From Primula veris (Eukaryota > Streptophyta > Magnoliopsida > Ericales > Primulaceae), in contig OY821743.1 of assembly GCA_963682055.1 (NCBI GenBank), positions 15,163,566-15,227,565 on the forward strand: a DNA stretch of 64,000 nucleotides, given 5' to 3'. Every line of letters begins with the position of its first letter. Position 1 is the stretch's first letter. Position numbers and translations under genes: made by a program. The notes under the pieces are model-generated. The model did not search any database. It was not told where the DNA came from and saw only the letters and a program-made list of their open reading frames with translations. Shown here piece after piece: positions 34,490-43,366 of the stretch.

Positions 34490-34735
34490 TTAGTCTTTTG
34501 TAATTTATGTCGTAATTTCTCTTGAATGGGGAGTCTTCTCCTCAGTTGTAATCGAAGTTTTTGAAATTAATAAAATATTTCCCTTTCCTTGTTCTTGTCT
34601 GTTTATCTTCTTGATGTCTTTTTGGATGACTTTAATTGGATTTAGAACTGTGGTTAATTCGCCTTAAATGCTCTTGGGAAGTTCAAGAGGTTGTATTTAT
34701 TTGAGATGACCTTTGATCTACTCCTTGTTTCTTCT

Positions 34736-34742
34736 TATAAAA
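34736..34742 (+). promoter_or_regulatory. TATA box of antisense ORF 2
   Basis: TATAAAA followed by GGGG, 57 bp before the ATG at 34793; same TATAAA-GGGG context as ORF 1. Confidence 0.65.
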
Positions 34743-34792
34743 GGGGACTGTCCCAGTATTCTTTATGCAGTTCATTCTTTATTAACGAACAA

Positions 34793-35131
34793 ATGGCTTC
34801 TCCTCTTGAAAACTATGGTGACAACCTTCCTGAATACGTTGCCCGTCTGGAAGAGGAAGTTCAGAAGGTGCGTTATCTCGAGAAGAGGGTTGCCCGGCTG
34901 TCGGTGGAAGCTCGTCGGGCCGCCGAACTAGACGAGCGATTGGATGCCCTAGAGAAGGAGCACCAGAGGTCTTTGCTCGACAGTATTCGTGCTCGTGCCC
35001 GGATCAAAGAGCTCGAGGCCTCCAGAGATAGGCAGCTTGCTTCCAAGAGGGCTTACAAATTGGCCCTTAAGGAAGTGTATGCTCGGTCGAAAAGGAAGCC
35101 GAATGACGAAGCGGGCCCTTCTATGAAATGA
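34793..35131 (+). CDS. antisense small ORF 2, coiled coil, 112 aa
   Basis: The ATG at 34793 is chosen because it follows the TATA box by 57 bp and starts MASP like its neighbours; the frame is open further upstream. The protein is a long charged coiled coil (YVARLEEEVQKVRYLEKRVA to about residue 85) with the C-terminal KRAYKLALKEVYARSK shared with ORF 1. AATAAA at 35193-35198 follows 62 bp after the stop. It is intact, unlike gag-pol on the other strand. No known family recognised. Confidence 0.7.
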   Translation: MASPLENYGDNLPEYVARLEEEVQKVRYLEKRVARLSVEARRAAELDERLDALEKEHQRSLLDSIRARARIKELEASRDRQLASKRAYKLALKEVYARSKRKPNDEAGPSMK

Positions 35132-35352
35132 TTTTATTGTTTTCATTGTATTTCCTCTTTGTGCTTCTTCTGTAACGAAGTATCAACCAATCAATAAAGA
35201 TTTCTTTTTCTTGTTTATATCTGAATTACTTTCCCAATGCAATTTATTTTGACTGCGCACGCTTGTGGCCTCATTAATGCTTTTCTTGGGCCTTGCGTTT
35301 GATCTTATCCATTGGACCTTCTTACTCTTTATATCTAGGGACCAATAGGATT

Positions 35353-35562
35353 TCTTGAGCCTTGTGCATAAAAAATCTTATTCACCAGAGTTTTCTTGAG
35401 CCTTGCGCAAAAGATCTGGGATATTTATTTGAACCGCTGCCCTTCCCAAAAACGACGCGTGTTTCAATGCCATTATTACTTGAGCTTTGTGCAAAAGATC
35501 TGGGATATTTATTTGAACCGCTGCCCTTCCCAAAAATGACGCGTGTTTTGCTGCCATCATTA
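35353..35562. repeat. 84-bp tandem duplication between antisense ORFs 2 and 3
   Basis: CTTGAGCCTTGCGCAAAAGA at 35395 recurs as CTTGAGCTTTGTGCAAAAGA at 35479, with the whole 84-bp unit repeated, including AAACGACGCGTG. A shorter first unit starts at 35353. Being upstream of ORF 3 it may be a duplicated promoter module. Confidence 0.85.
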
Positions 35563-35757
35563 CTTACTCTCTTTAAATATTGGTAAGAATCCAAACGTTT
35601 CTCGAACAGGAGTGGCTTTTAATTACTCACGCTCTTTAGAGTCTTTTGGGAATCCAAACGTTTTTCTTGAACAGACACCTCTTTTGAGTGCCATTGCTTC
35701 TGAATACCCATTGGCGAACGGTTGCGACTCTCAATCCCAGCCCTCATCTAATGGATC

Positions 35758-35763
35758 TATAAA
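35758..35763 (+). promoter_or_regulatory. TATA box of antisense ORF 3
   Basis: TATAAA in TCTATAAATACC, 92 bp before the ATG at 35850. Confidence 0.6.
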
Positions 35764-35849
35764 TACCTGCTTACAGCATGGTTACATCCACACTTCTCAT
35801 CATATTATTTTCCCCCATATATAGACCCTCATCTTATAATTTCCCTAAG

Positions 35850-36143
35850 ATGTCTGGTCCTTTCACCCAATCAGCATTAGCTTTGCAAGTGGAGGCCTTT
35901 GAAGCCTCCTATAACCATGTACAAAGGCTGTTGAGGGATGCCGAGGAGGAATTGAAGGTGATGCGTTATCACCATACCGAGATGGTTCGGGAATTAACTT
36001 GGCTAAGATCCGAACTGGCATACTGCCGACGTGCTCGTCAGGCTTTAGTCGAAGAGAATGAGATGCTAAGGGGGAACCCGACACTGAGGGACAGGGATGT
36101 CTCTGCCGGGCCCTCTCATCGATACCGATCGACTTCCCCCTAA
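35850..36143 (+). CDS. antisense small ORF 3, coiled coil, 97 aa
   Basis: Starts MSGPFTQSALALQVEAFEAS and runs as a charged helix with Arg/Glu heptads (LLRDAEEELKVMRYHHTEMV), ending in a Ser/Arg-rich tail. An in-frame ATG at 35778 would add 24 residues but lies at about the expected transcription start, so the later ATG is preferred. No AATAAA is near. A long T/C tract and a 20-bp tandem array follow. The MSGP start is shared with ORF 4. Unknown function. Confidence 0.6.
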   Translation: MSGPFTQSALALQVEAFEASYNHVQRLLRDAEEELKVMRYHHTEMVRELTWLRSELAYCRRARQALVEENEMLRGNPTLRDRDVSAGPSHRYRSTSP

Positions 36144-36144
36144 C

Positions 36145-36470
36145 CTTCCCCCTTCTTTTTTCTCCTTTTCTCTGCTTTTCCCCATCTTTTCCCATCCCTT
36201 CCTTTTTCTTTTTTTTTTTTTTTTATTTCTCCGTTTTCCATCATTTCTTCCTCTTCCTCTCTTGTGTTATTTTTTTTATACTCTGTTTTCTCGTACTTTT
36301 TATTTTTTTCTTTTCCCCTTTCTTTTTTGTTTCATTGACTTCCTTTTTAGTTGTCTGTCTCCTTCATCTCTTTATCTTCTTCTCATCTGTTTTTCTTATG
36401 TGCCTCCTCTTTCTTTTTCTTCATCTTCTCTCCCATCACTCTTTTTCTTTTTTCTCTTTTTTTGCACCAC
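36145..36470 (+). repeat. polypyrimidine (T/C-rich) tract
   Basis: More than 300 bp of almost pure T and C with CTTTTTC and TCTTCC units. It creates long spurious Phe/Leu/Ser ORFs. On the gag-pol strand it is a polypurine stretch. Confidence 0.85.
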
Positions 36471-36702
36471 TACGATGTAACAATCAGCCCTGTGATCCAA
36501 AGGGTTTTGTGTTACATTTAGGGTTGGTCATTTTTCTTTTTGACTCTTCTTTCTTATCACTTCTTCTTTTCTTGCACTCTTCTTCTTTTCCTCTTCTTGC
36601 TTTTCCTTTCTCTTTCTTCTTACTTTTTCTTTTTGGCGTCTCCTGCTCACTTGGTCAGCTGATATAGTTGATCCTTTGCCTGATCTTCTGTACTAGCTCT
36701 TC

Positions 36703-36860
36703 TCGGATGTAATAGATCTTTTCGGATGTAATAGATCTTTTCGGATGTAATAGGTTTTTATCTCGGATGTAATAGGTTTTCTTTTCGGATGTAATAGGTT
36801 TTTATCTCGGATGTAATAGACCTTGATGTAATAGACCTCGATGTAATATTGTCTATTGAT
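36703..36860. repeat. tandem array of 13-20 bp GGATGTAATAG units
   Basis: About eight copies of CGGATGTAATAGATCTTTT or its GGTTTTTATCT variant in a row, shortening to GATGTAAT at the right. It lies after antisense ORF 3. Confidence 0.9.
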
Positions 36861-37152
36861 GTAATGAACAATGATGTATTCCATCTTCATTAATGAAAAG
36901 TATTTTTGCCCTTTTATTTTTGCATTTCTTTTTATATTGTACCTGTGGTTTGTTGTTTGTCTGGAATCTAGATCTTTGAATATCTCGTCTTTATTTCTTC
37001 TGCACTGTAGTCTCAGATGTCAGTAGATGTCCCCATCACTGTCAAACATATGTGCATGCTCCCTAGTAGGTCAGGAAATGTGCATGCCCCCCAGCATGTC
37101 AGGAAATATGCAATTTCCCAAGCAAGGTCATAAAATATCATACTCTTCGTTC
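36861..37152 (+). promoter_or_regulatory. upstream region of antisense ORF 4
   Basis: Contains three spaced copies of GGTCAGGAAATGTGCATGC-like sequence (about 37020-37130), a plausible repeated cis-element ahead of the TATA box. Confidence 0.45.
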
Positions 37153-37158
37153 TATAAG
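37153..37158 (+). promoter_or_regulatory. TATA-like box of antisense ORF 4
   Basis: TATAAG in TTCTATAAGTAC, 103 bp before the ATG at 37256. Confidence 0.5.
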
Positions 37159-37255
37159 TACTTCTCTTTTCTTTGGTAGTTTATCATCTCTTTTTTCTTT
37201 TTGCTTCTCTCTTCCTCAGCCCTTTATTTTCTTCCGTACTAAACAATTTCCCAGA

Positions 37256-37735
37256 ATGTCTGGACCTGTGGTGAGATATCATGCTCAGATGAAGGGCTTG
37301 GACACTGAGGTATCTCGGGTCTGCCGTCGGATGGCAAGGCTTGAGAAAGAGTATGGCGTTTTGGCCTTGAGCTTGTTCGGCTCTTATCCCGAAGAGACGG
37401 TGAAGTGGACCGAGATCTCGGCACTGAGTCGCCAGCTCGATCACTTGTTGCTACAGAGAAACCATCTGGCCAACTCCTGGTATGATGCCGAGGAAATTTG
37501 GGACCATTCTCAAGATGAGTTTGACAACTCTCCTCAAGGCCTAGCTAGCATAATGGTAAAGAATGCTCGGCTCGTGGAGCGCGTCAGGGTTCTTACTACG
37601 GAAAACAACAGGCTCTCCTCGGAGAATGACGATTTGGTCGCCATGAACGATTCCTACCAAGCTCGGTTGAATTGTTCTGCTCGTATTTCTTTCTCTCGGT
37701 CTGGCAGTTCGGTTTTTCCACCCATTGATCCTTAG
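37256..37735 (+). CDS. antisense small ORF 4, coiled coil, 159 aa
   Basis: The longest of the five. It starts MSGP like ORF 3. There are two helical stretches (about residues 8-80 and 95-140, the second with VERVRVLTTENNRLSSEND, a leucine-zipper-like series), then a Ser-rich tail. It has no membrane segment and no recognised domain. The stop is followed by T-rich sequence without a clear AATAAA. ORF 5 starts 218 bp later with its own TATA box. Confidence 0.65.
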   Translation: MSGPVVRYHAQMKGLDTEVSRVCRRMARLEKEYGVLALSLFGSYPEETVKWTEISALSRQLDHLLLQRNHLANSWYDAEEIWDHSQDEFDNSPQGLASIMVKNARLVERVRVLTTENNRLSSENDDLVAMNDSYQARLNCSARISFSRSGSSVFPPIDP

Positions 37736-37878
37736 ATTGGGCTGGTTTTCTTATGTATTTCCCCTTTTGCCATTTGTGTTTTATCTTCTGTATTTGACGA
37801 ATCAGTTGTATCTTTTCGTATCTCGTGCCTGTCTTGTGAACCATTGTAACGCTTCGTATTTTGTGCCTTTTGATTCTC

Positions 37879-37884
37879 TATAAA
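37879..37884 (+). promoter_or_regulatory. TATA box of antisense ORF 5
   Basis: TATAAA in TCTCTATAAATGC, 75 bp before the ATG at 37954. Confidence 0.6.
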
Positions 37885-37953
37885 TGCTCCCTATTGCCTG
37901 TATCTCATTATCAATTTCTACCTCTCTTGTTTTATAATTTGCTTTTGCGTGAG

Positions 37954-38316
37954 ATGGCTCCCATAACTAGGTCTGCCTCCAAAAAGAAAGCCCTTATGGA
38001 AGAAGAGCCTACCTTTTTGCTACCTCATCCCCCTGGCTTTGGGGAGGAGGATTTGACTCCTCTTCAACTAAAAGAAATTGAGATGTCATGGCTGAAACAT
38101 GATCTCATGTGTGCTCGGACTGAAGCGAGGAGGTTTAAACAATATTGGGACGAGGAGGGCACTGCTCGTTTCAAGGCCGAGCAAAAATGCGAGTCTCAGT
38201 CTTACGCCTTGAAACAGGCTGAGATGGCGATTTCTCGTTTGGTTAGGGAGAAGAAGTGTCTGGAGGAACTTTTGGCGAAGAGGGATGTTGCTATGGGGGA
38301 TAGTTCGAAAAAGTAG
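37954..38316 (+). CDS. antisense small ORF 5, coiled coil, 120 aa
   Basis: Starts MAPITRSASKKK, a basic N-terminus that could be a nuclear signal, then a Pro-rich linker (LLPHPPGFGEEDLTPLQLKE) and a charged helix (about 50-110) ending GDSSKK. The ATG at 37954 is preferred to the open frame upstream because the TATA box is 75 bp before it. AATAAA at 38372-38377 is 56 bp past the stop. Intact. The MAPITRS start recalls retroelement-associated proteins, but I cannot place it in a family. Confidence 0.65.
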   Translation: MAPITRSASKKKALMEEEPTFLLPHPPGFGEEDLTPLQLKEIEMSWLKHDLMCARTEARRFKQYWDEEGTARFKAEQKCESQSYALKQAEMAISRLVREKKCLEELLAKRDVAMGDSSKK

Positions 38317-38377
38317 GATGGGTGTATTTTCTTTTTCTGTTGTATTGTTTGTGTTTCCCCCTTTGTGGATGAATAAA

Positions 38378-39018
38378 ACTTGTCTTGCATTTGATTCTGT
38401 CCTATTTTATTTCCTGTTTGCTTCTCTTTTATGTTTCTGAGCATACATCGAACAATATGCCCGGTTATCCCCCCGGAGAGCGTTGTTAGACTTGATGCTC
38501 CCTGCCATCAAGCTAGAAACGGTCTTCGTCCACCTTGTTCGGTGTGCCCTTGTGGTAAGGATTGGTTTGGGAGTCGAGGAACTTTAATCGGGGGATATTC
38601 TCGGTGTGATAGTAGTGGTAGCGTATGTGAGAAGCTTTTCGTGGTAGGGTCCACTGGCCGTTTATTTAGGTCTAATGATGTGAACTGCCTTGGGTAGTGG
38701 GATACGCGCTGACGTGGCGAAATCTGGAGCGTTTATATGTTAAAAAGAGCAGCGGTTGTTGATTTTTGTATGGTTGGAAAAAGGTAAACTTCTGTTACAC
38801 GAAAGGACGGTTATTATTTTATTCCTTTTGTGACTCCACTCCTTTCTATTATGCCAAGTAATCCTGTTTATTTTTATCACTGAATTTGCTGAAGAAAATA
38901 TCTCTCTCTCTCTAAAGCATATTCTTCCTGCCAAAAAGGAAAAGAATTCGGCCGCTTGATCTAGGGTTTCGTGGTTTTGTTGGAAGACTTGCTGCTGTTC
39001 GCGCTTGCTTGCTCATAA
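38378..39018 (+). other. gap and leader before the spliced antisense gene
   Basis: No ORF is convincing. TTTATATG at 38732-38739 is a weak TATA candidate, and (CT)n lies at 38900-38913. The stretch could be promoter and leader for the gene whose first exon is at 39019. Confidence 0.4.
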
Positions 39019-39159
39019 TGATTACTGTAAGTGATTTTTCGTTCTCCCCCCTTCCCTCTTTTAGGAGTTGTATTTGATTTGTCGTTGTGGTCATAGGTGT
39101 GTCGTTGGTATATGGTTCAGGTTATCTATATATGTCTGATGATTCTGATGTAATGTGTG

Positions 39160-39180
39160 TGTGTGGGGGGGGGGGGGTGG
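39160..39180 (+). repeat. GT/G-run in intron 1 of the antisense gene
   Basis: (GT)n followed by a run of about 11 G, then TGGTGG. Confidence 0.8.
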
Positions 39181-41466
39181 TGGCTCTCGTTCTATTGATG
39201 TGGTTCTGGTTTGTGTATTTGGTTAGTATATTGATGGACTTTTGATGATCTTTGGATAGGAAATTTTGACCCAAAGTGTGGCCCAAGTTGGCACATTCGT
39301 GGAAAACGATTTTAAGGAGCTTGCCGGAATACCTGACAACATACATATCCGGCTTCCTATTTCTGACGAGGAGGTGCTGGGATTTGTACCTGCCGGCGAG
39401 GTGGCTGTGCGCTCTTCGGCATTCTTCACTGGGGGTCTTCGACTGCCCTTTACAAACTGGGTGGCTTCGTTCTTTGAGGCCGTCCAGATTGCTCCGGCCC
39501 AACTGGCCCTAAATGGGTACCGTACTCTGAATGGTATCCAAAGGCTATCGGAGCTGTCCGGAATACCGATTGAACTGAAGGATGTCTTCGGAGTCTATAG
39601 TTTGAGCTTTGAGCGGCGCAGCTCGTATCTGAAAACCTTGCGTTCCTTTTGCCGGCTCGTCCTCGGATTGCCGGATACCAACAAAGAGCGCAATCTTGGT
39701 ATTGTTATTGCGTCTGGTGAATGGGCTTGTCCGGGACACCAGATCTCTGGGCCGGCTACCAATGCTCCCACTATGCCAGACCTCGGCGCTCCCAACGTAG
39801 AGGCTCTGTTAGCTCTTTGAAAATGGTGGGGGCCTGGACCTACGCCGGATCCTGCGAGTCGTACGGCTCCCATGCTGCTCGGTTACCCTATGGGGTCGGT
39901 GACCAGGGGGAATCCTGCACCCGAGATCCCCAAAGAGCCCTAGGAGGAATTCTTAAAGGTGGTCCAGGCTCGATGTGCTACTCGGCTTGGGAAAAAAGTC
40001 GTTCGTTCTAAGCGTCGTGCATCTGACCCTGTCGTTGAAACAACGAAGAGGGCTAGGGGAACCGATACATCGGTTACCGAGGAAGATGCTAACGTGGGCT
40101 CGGGCGAGGGGGTGTTTGCTGCTTCTCAAGGGGATACCGCCGAGGATGCCTCTGCGCCGGGCGAGGTATGTGTATATATATTATGACTTTCTTGTCTTTT
40201 GGTTGTTTGTCATTTTGTTCGCTAGTGCTTTGCTTTATTAGTCATCCTGTTTCAGCTACTGACTTCTCCATTGGTTACCCTCGCTCTTGCCCGGTCTATG
40301 GGTATTATTGTGTTTTAGGGGTCGATCGACGATGTATTCGGACATATGAACCTCTTGACTATCATGGGAGAGGGTACGATGACTTTGCCTGTCATCTCGC
40401 CTGTCCCCACCGAGGGTCCGATAGATTTGCCCGTTTGCTCGCCCCTCCGTACTGAGGAAGAGATCGAGCATAGGGCCCCTGAGATTGAGCAGTTGGAGGA
40501 GGACGTGGGGGTGGAAATGGAAGGCAGCGAAGAGAATGCCGGGGATGTTGTGACGGGTGTCGAGGATGAGGCTCTCGACGGATCCGAGAAGGTGTTGGTT
40601 GACGGGGTTGCAATGACCCGGTACATTGACCGATGTAGGGGTGAACTGCTGGAGCAACCGAGAACCTTGAAGATGGGGTATACGGCTCTGAAACCCCTTG
40701 TGTTCAAGGATGCAGAAAGACTATCTGCCCAATCTACAATGTCGGTTATAGGGCAGGCCCACGCGGATGCGCTGAGGGTACGTGGGGCTCGTATTTCACT
40801 ATATAGGTTTGGTACTTGTATTTTATTTGGAAACTAATGTGTTGAAGTGCAGATTGCTGTGAGTACCGTGGCGCTACGGGATCAGCTGGGAGCTCTAGGG
40901 GCTGAGAAAGAGAAGCTGGTGGCCGAGAAGGAGAAATTGGTCGCCGAGAAGAAAACCCTGGGCGAGAATTATGACAAGCTGTCGGTGGACTTTCTGCACC
41001 TGACCGAGGATGTCGAGAAATTGAAGGCAGAAAAAGAGAGCATGGCCGTTGAGTACGGCGAACTAGAGGAGGAGAACTTGCTCCTGGCTGAGGACGTGGA
41101 AGCCGAAAAGGCTAAGGTGTCTGCCCTGAAAACGGCAAATGCGGAGGAGCGGACAAAGTTAGCGATGATGGCCAACTTCTCTGTGTACTGCGCTCATGTG
41201 CGGGCGCTCAATTTCGCGAATGTTCCTTTGTCAGATAGGGCGTGGTCGGAGTTGGTGTATCCGTGTCCGCATGGTGCACCGCCGAAACCCTTGGACTGGG
41301 CGAATATTCGTGAAGAAGAGCTTCCTCGGCTACCGGGACAGACAATTTCGACAGCGCTGCGTCCTCACTCTATGCCGACCCCGTCCACTCCTCGACCGGA
41401 TGCTACTGTTGTTCCCCCACCAGTATCTCCTCAGGTGGAACCTTGACTATCTTTTTAGCAGTATGG

Positions 41467-41467
41467 A

Positions 41468-41498
<31 letters not shown>

Positions 41499-41500
41499 GG
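41467..41500 (+). repeat. (AT)n plus T-run in intron 4 of the antisense gene
   Basis: About eight AT units followed by about 14 T, between the exon 4 donor and exon 5 acceptor. Confidence 0.8.
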
Positions 41501-42284
41501 TCTCTTGTGTATCTAGAAACAGATTCTTTTGGGGAAGTGATAATATAGGTGCTGTGGTTTCTTTCTGTTGGGCTTTCTTGGGTTAATTTCTTTTGATGGT
41601 CGTCATATTTTGAAGGATATGAAAACAAAATATTGTCAGGTACCAAATAACCCCCTTGCCATGGTGGTCTGGTCCTCGCCTAGTCGTAGTGTAGGTGACG
41701 TAATGGAGGATTTGGAAAGGTCTAACGCGTCCCTTACCGCGAAATTGACTTGTGCTTATCAGGAAATCGAGGGTCTGAATGTTCATATTTCCAACTTGGC
41801 GATCCGGTTACGTGATTTGGGAGAGAAATTAAGTAAAAAGACCGCCCATTATACGGCAAATAAGGGTAAAGCAAAGGAACTTCTCGGTGCCCTACGACGT
41901 TCTCGTGATGAAGCCCGAGGTCGTGTGACGAGCTTGAGCTTGGTCCTTGGGGCCGTTTTCGAGGACGCGGATCTGCTGCTATCCTTTGCCAAAGCGTATT
42001 GGGCCCGAGCTCGCGCCTTAGAGGTGCTGGAGCATATAAAAGGAATGAGTGGTGTGTCCCGGGCAGAGCGCATGATGGATGCGAAGGCCGGGGTAACTGA
42101 AACCACTGTTGCCTTGAACCGAATCGAGGCGGTCATTCGTGAGCGTTTGGGGACGCAAATTAATTCATTGCGAGATATGCATTTTGCCGATGTAGTAGAG
42201 ACTTCGGCGTCTGTTGAGGGGTTGTCGGATTAATAAAATAGCTTGTTTTGTCGTTTTCTTTGTAGCTTGCATATAAAAAAAATT

Positions 42285-42420
42285 CTCTCCTTTTTTTTTT
42301 TTTTTTTGTAGCTTCTTGCTTCTTTTTGTTTTTTTTTTTGTTTTTTTTTTTTTTTTTTTTTTTTTATTTTTTTTTTATATTCATCTCTTCTCGTTCGTCT
42401 CCCCCCCTCTTTTTTTTATA
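42285..42420 (+). repeat. T-rich tract
   Basis: Long T-runs ending in TTTTTTTATAG, which would make a strong 3' splice site for the next ORF at 42422. A TATAAAA lies at 42272-42278 as an alternative promoter. Confidence 0.8.
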
Positions 42421-42421
42421 G

Positions 42422-43072
42422 GCACATGCTACTATGTCGCACCAGGCTGGTTCTCCATGCCTAGTTAACCCGGGGTTAGGACCTACTGGTGCTGCCCGGG
42501 ACGAGGTCTCATCTGGTGCGGCTAGTGAGGTGCATGACAGGTGGCCCTACATTGTTTTGATGAGCAAAAATGTCAAATTGATCGACCAATGTGCTCGACT
42601 GCGGACCAAGCTGAAAACCCAGGCGGCCTCTTTTCGAGAATACGTTCACCGTGCCGAGCATGCTGTTGAGGTTCAGGAGCGTCGTTTGGATCGATATTGG
42701 CGTGCAAAGGGCGAGTACTTCGGCAAATTAAAGTTGCTTGTGACCAAGGCCAACGTGTTGGTGAAGTATTTCCGTTTGTCCCGTGCCAGATACGATGTTT
42801 CCGCAGCTGTGATCGAAGCTCGCCGTAACCTCTCCTTTGACGATGATCGCCGTAAAGCGGCCTCGGATGCTCACGAGTTCGCCAAAGAAGCCGAGTTCAA
42901 CGCGCGGCTTCAGACGCTGACTTGTGTTGGGGCTCATACGACCAATTTTGATGCCCTCATTTCTGAGGAGCGTTTTGATGGTGATGAGTCTGATGGGTAC
43001 ACAACGACGGATGACGAAGAGATTGAGCTCGGTCAATTACCGTCGTGCTCCTCCTGCAGTAGCTCTTCTTAA
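42422..43072 (+). CDS. antisense ORF 7, coiled coil, last exon or separate gene
   Basis: The frame is open from the AG at 42420-42421; the first ATG is at 42434, giving 212 residues. The protein is charged and helical in the middle (YVHRAEHAVEVQERRLDRYW) with a short Ser/Cys-rich end (SCSSCSSSS) after an acidic stretch. It may be a sixth exon of the antisense gene by alternative splicing or its own transcript. I see no strong in-phase donor at the end of exon 5, which favours a separate unit. Intact. Family unknown. Confidence 0.55.
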   Translation, partial: AHATMSHQAGSPCLVNPGLGPTGAARDEVSSGAASEVHDRWPYIVLMSKNVKLIDQCARLRTKLKTQAASFREYVHRAEHAVEVQERRLDRYWRAKGEYFGKLKLLVTKANVLVKYFRLSRARYDVSAAVIEARRNLSFDDDRRKAASDAHEFAKEAEFNARLQTLTCVGAHTTNFDALISEERFDGDESDGYTTTDDEEIELGQLPSCSSCSSSS

Positions 43073-43366
43073 ATGAATCTCTTTAGTGTCGTTGATCTTC
43101 TTGTTGCCTCCGTAATGCGGGCGAGGACTATATATGTTATTTCTTTATTCCTGTTTTGTACCTTTCCATTGCCGTATTGCTATTTAATTGATTGGATCGA
43201 TTTTTCCTTGCTAAATCATTTGTTATTTCGTTATTCCTGTTTTGGAGATGCTTCTTGTTGATATTTTGTTGTTTAGATTGATTCTCCTTCATTGTTTTAG
43301 CCAATTTATATTGCATCGCCACCGTAATGTGGACCTGAATAATTCCTTGCATTGTACCTGCATATA
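43073..43366. other. noncoding spacer in the Gypsy element
   Basis: AT-rich, no gene seen; leads into the 86-bp array. Confidence 0.5.

Larger units (their letters stand above)
39019..42233 (+). pseudogene. spliced antisense gene with Transposase_28-like domain
   Basis: Five exons join in phase 0: 39019-39027 (ATGATTACT, donor GTAAGT), 39260-40165, 40319-40777, 40853-41434 and 41640-42233, about 849 codons. Exon 2 holds a domain resembling Pfam's 'putative gypsy-type transposon' (Transposase_28): LPISDEEVLGFVPAGEVAV, then FFTGGLRLPFTNWVASFFEA and LSELSGIPIELKDVF. Exon 3 is acidic. Exon 4 is a coiled coil built on KEKLVAEKEKLVAEK repeats, and exon 5 another coiled coil. Exon 2 has two in-frame stops (TGA at 39818-39820 and TAG near 39938), so it is interrupted unless these are read through. 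AATAAA overlaps the stop at 42232-42237. Antisense ORFs at this place are known in Grande and Retand elements. The first exon and the last donor are inferred from splice signals only. Confidence 0.65.

Noticed and set aside
36097..36667. ORFs of 110-127 codons rich in Phe, Leu and Ser, looking like membrane proteins
   Set aside because: They come from the T/C-rich tract in the Gypsy element and have no promoter or domain.
36703..36860. Minus-strand Tyr/Ile-rich repeat protein
   Set aside because: Product of the 20-bp tandem DNA array; no other coding evidence.
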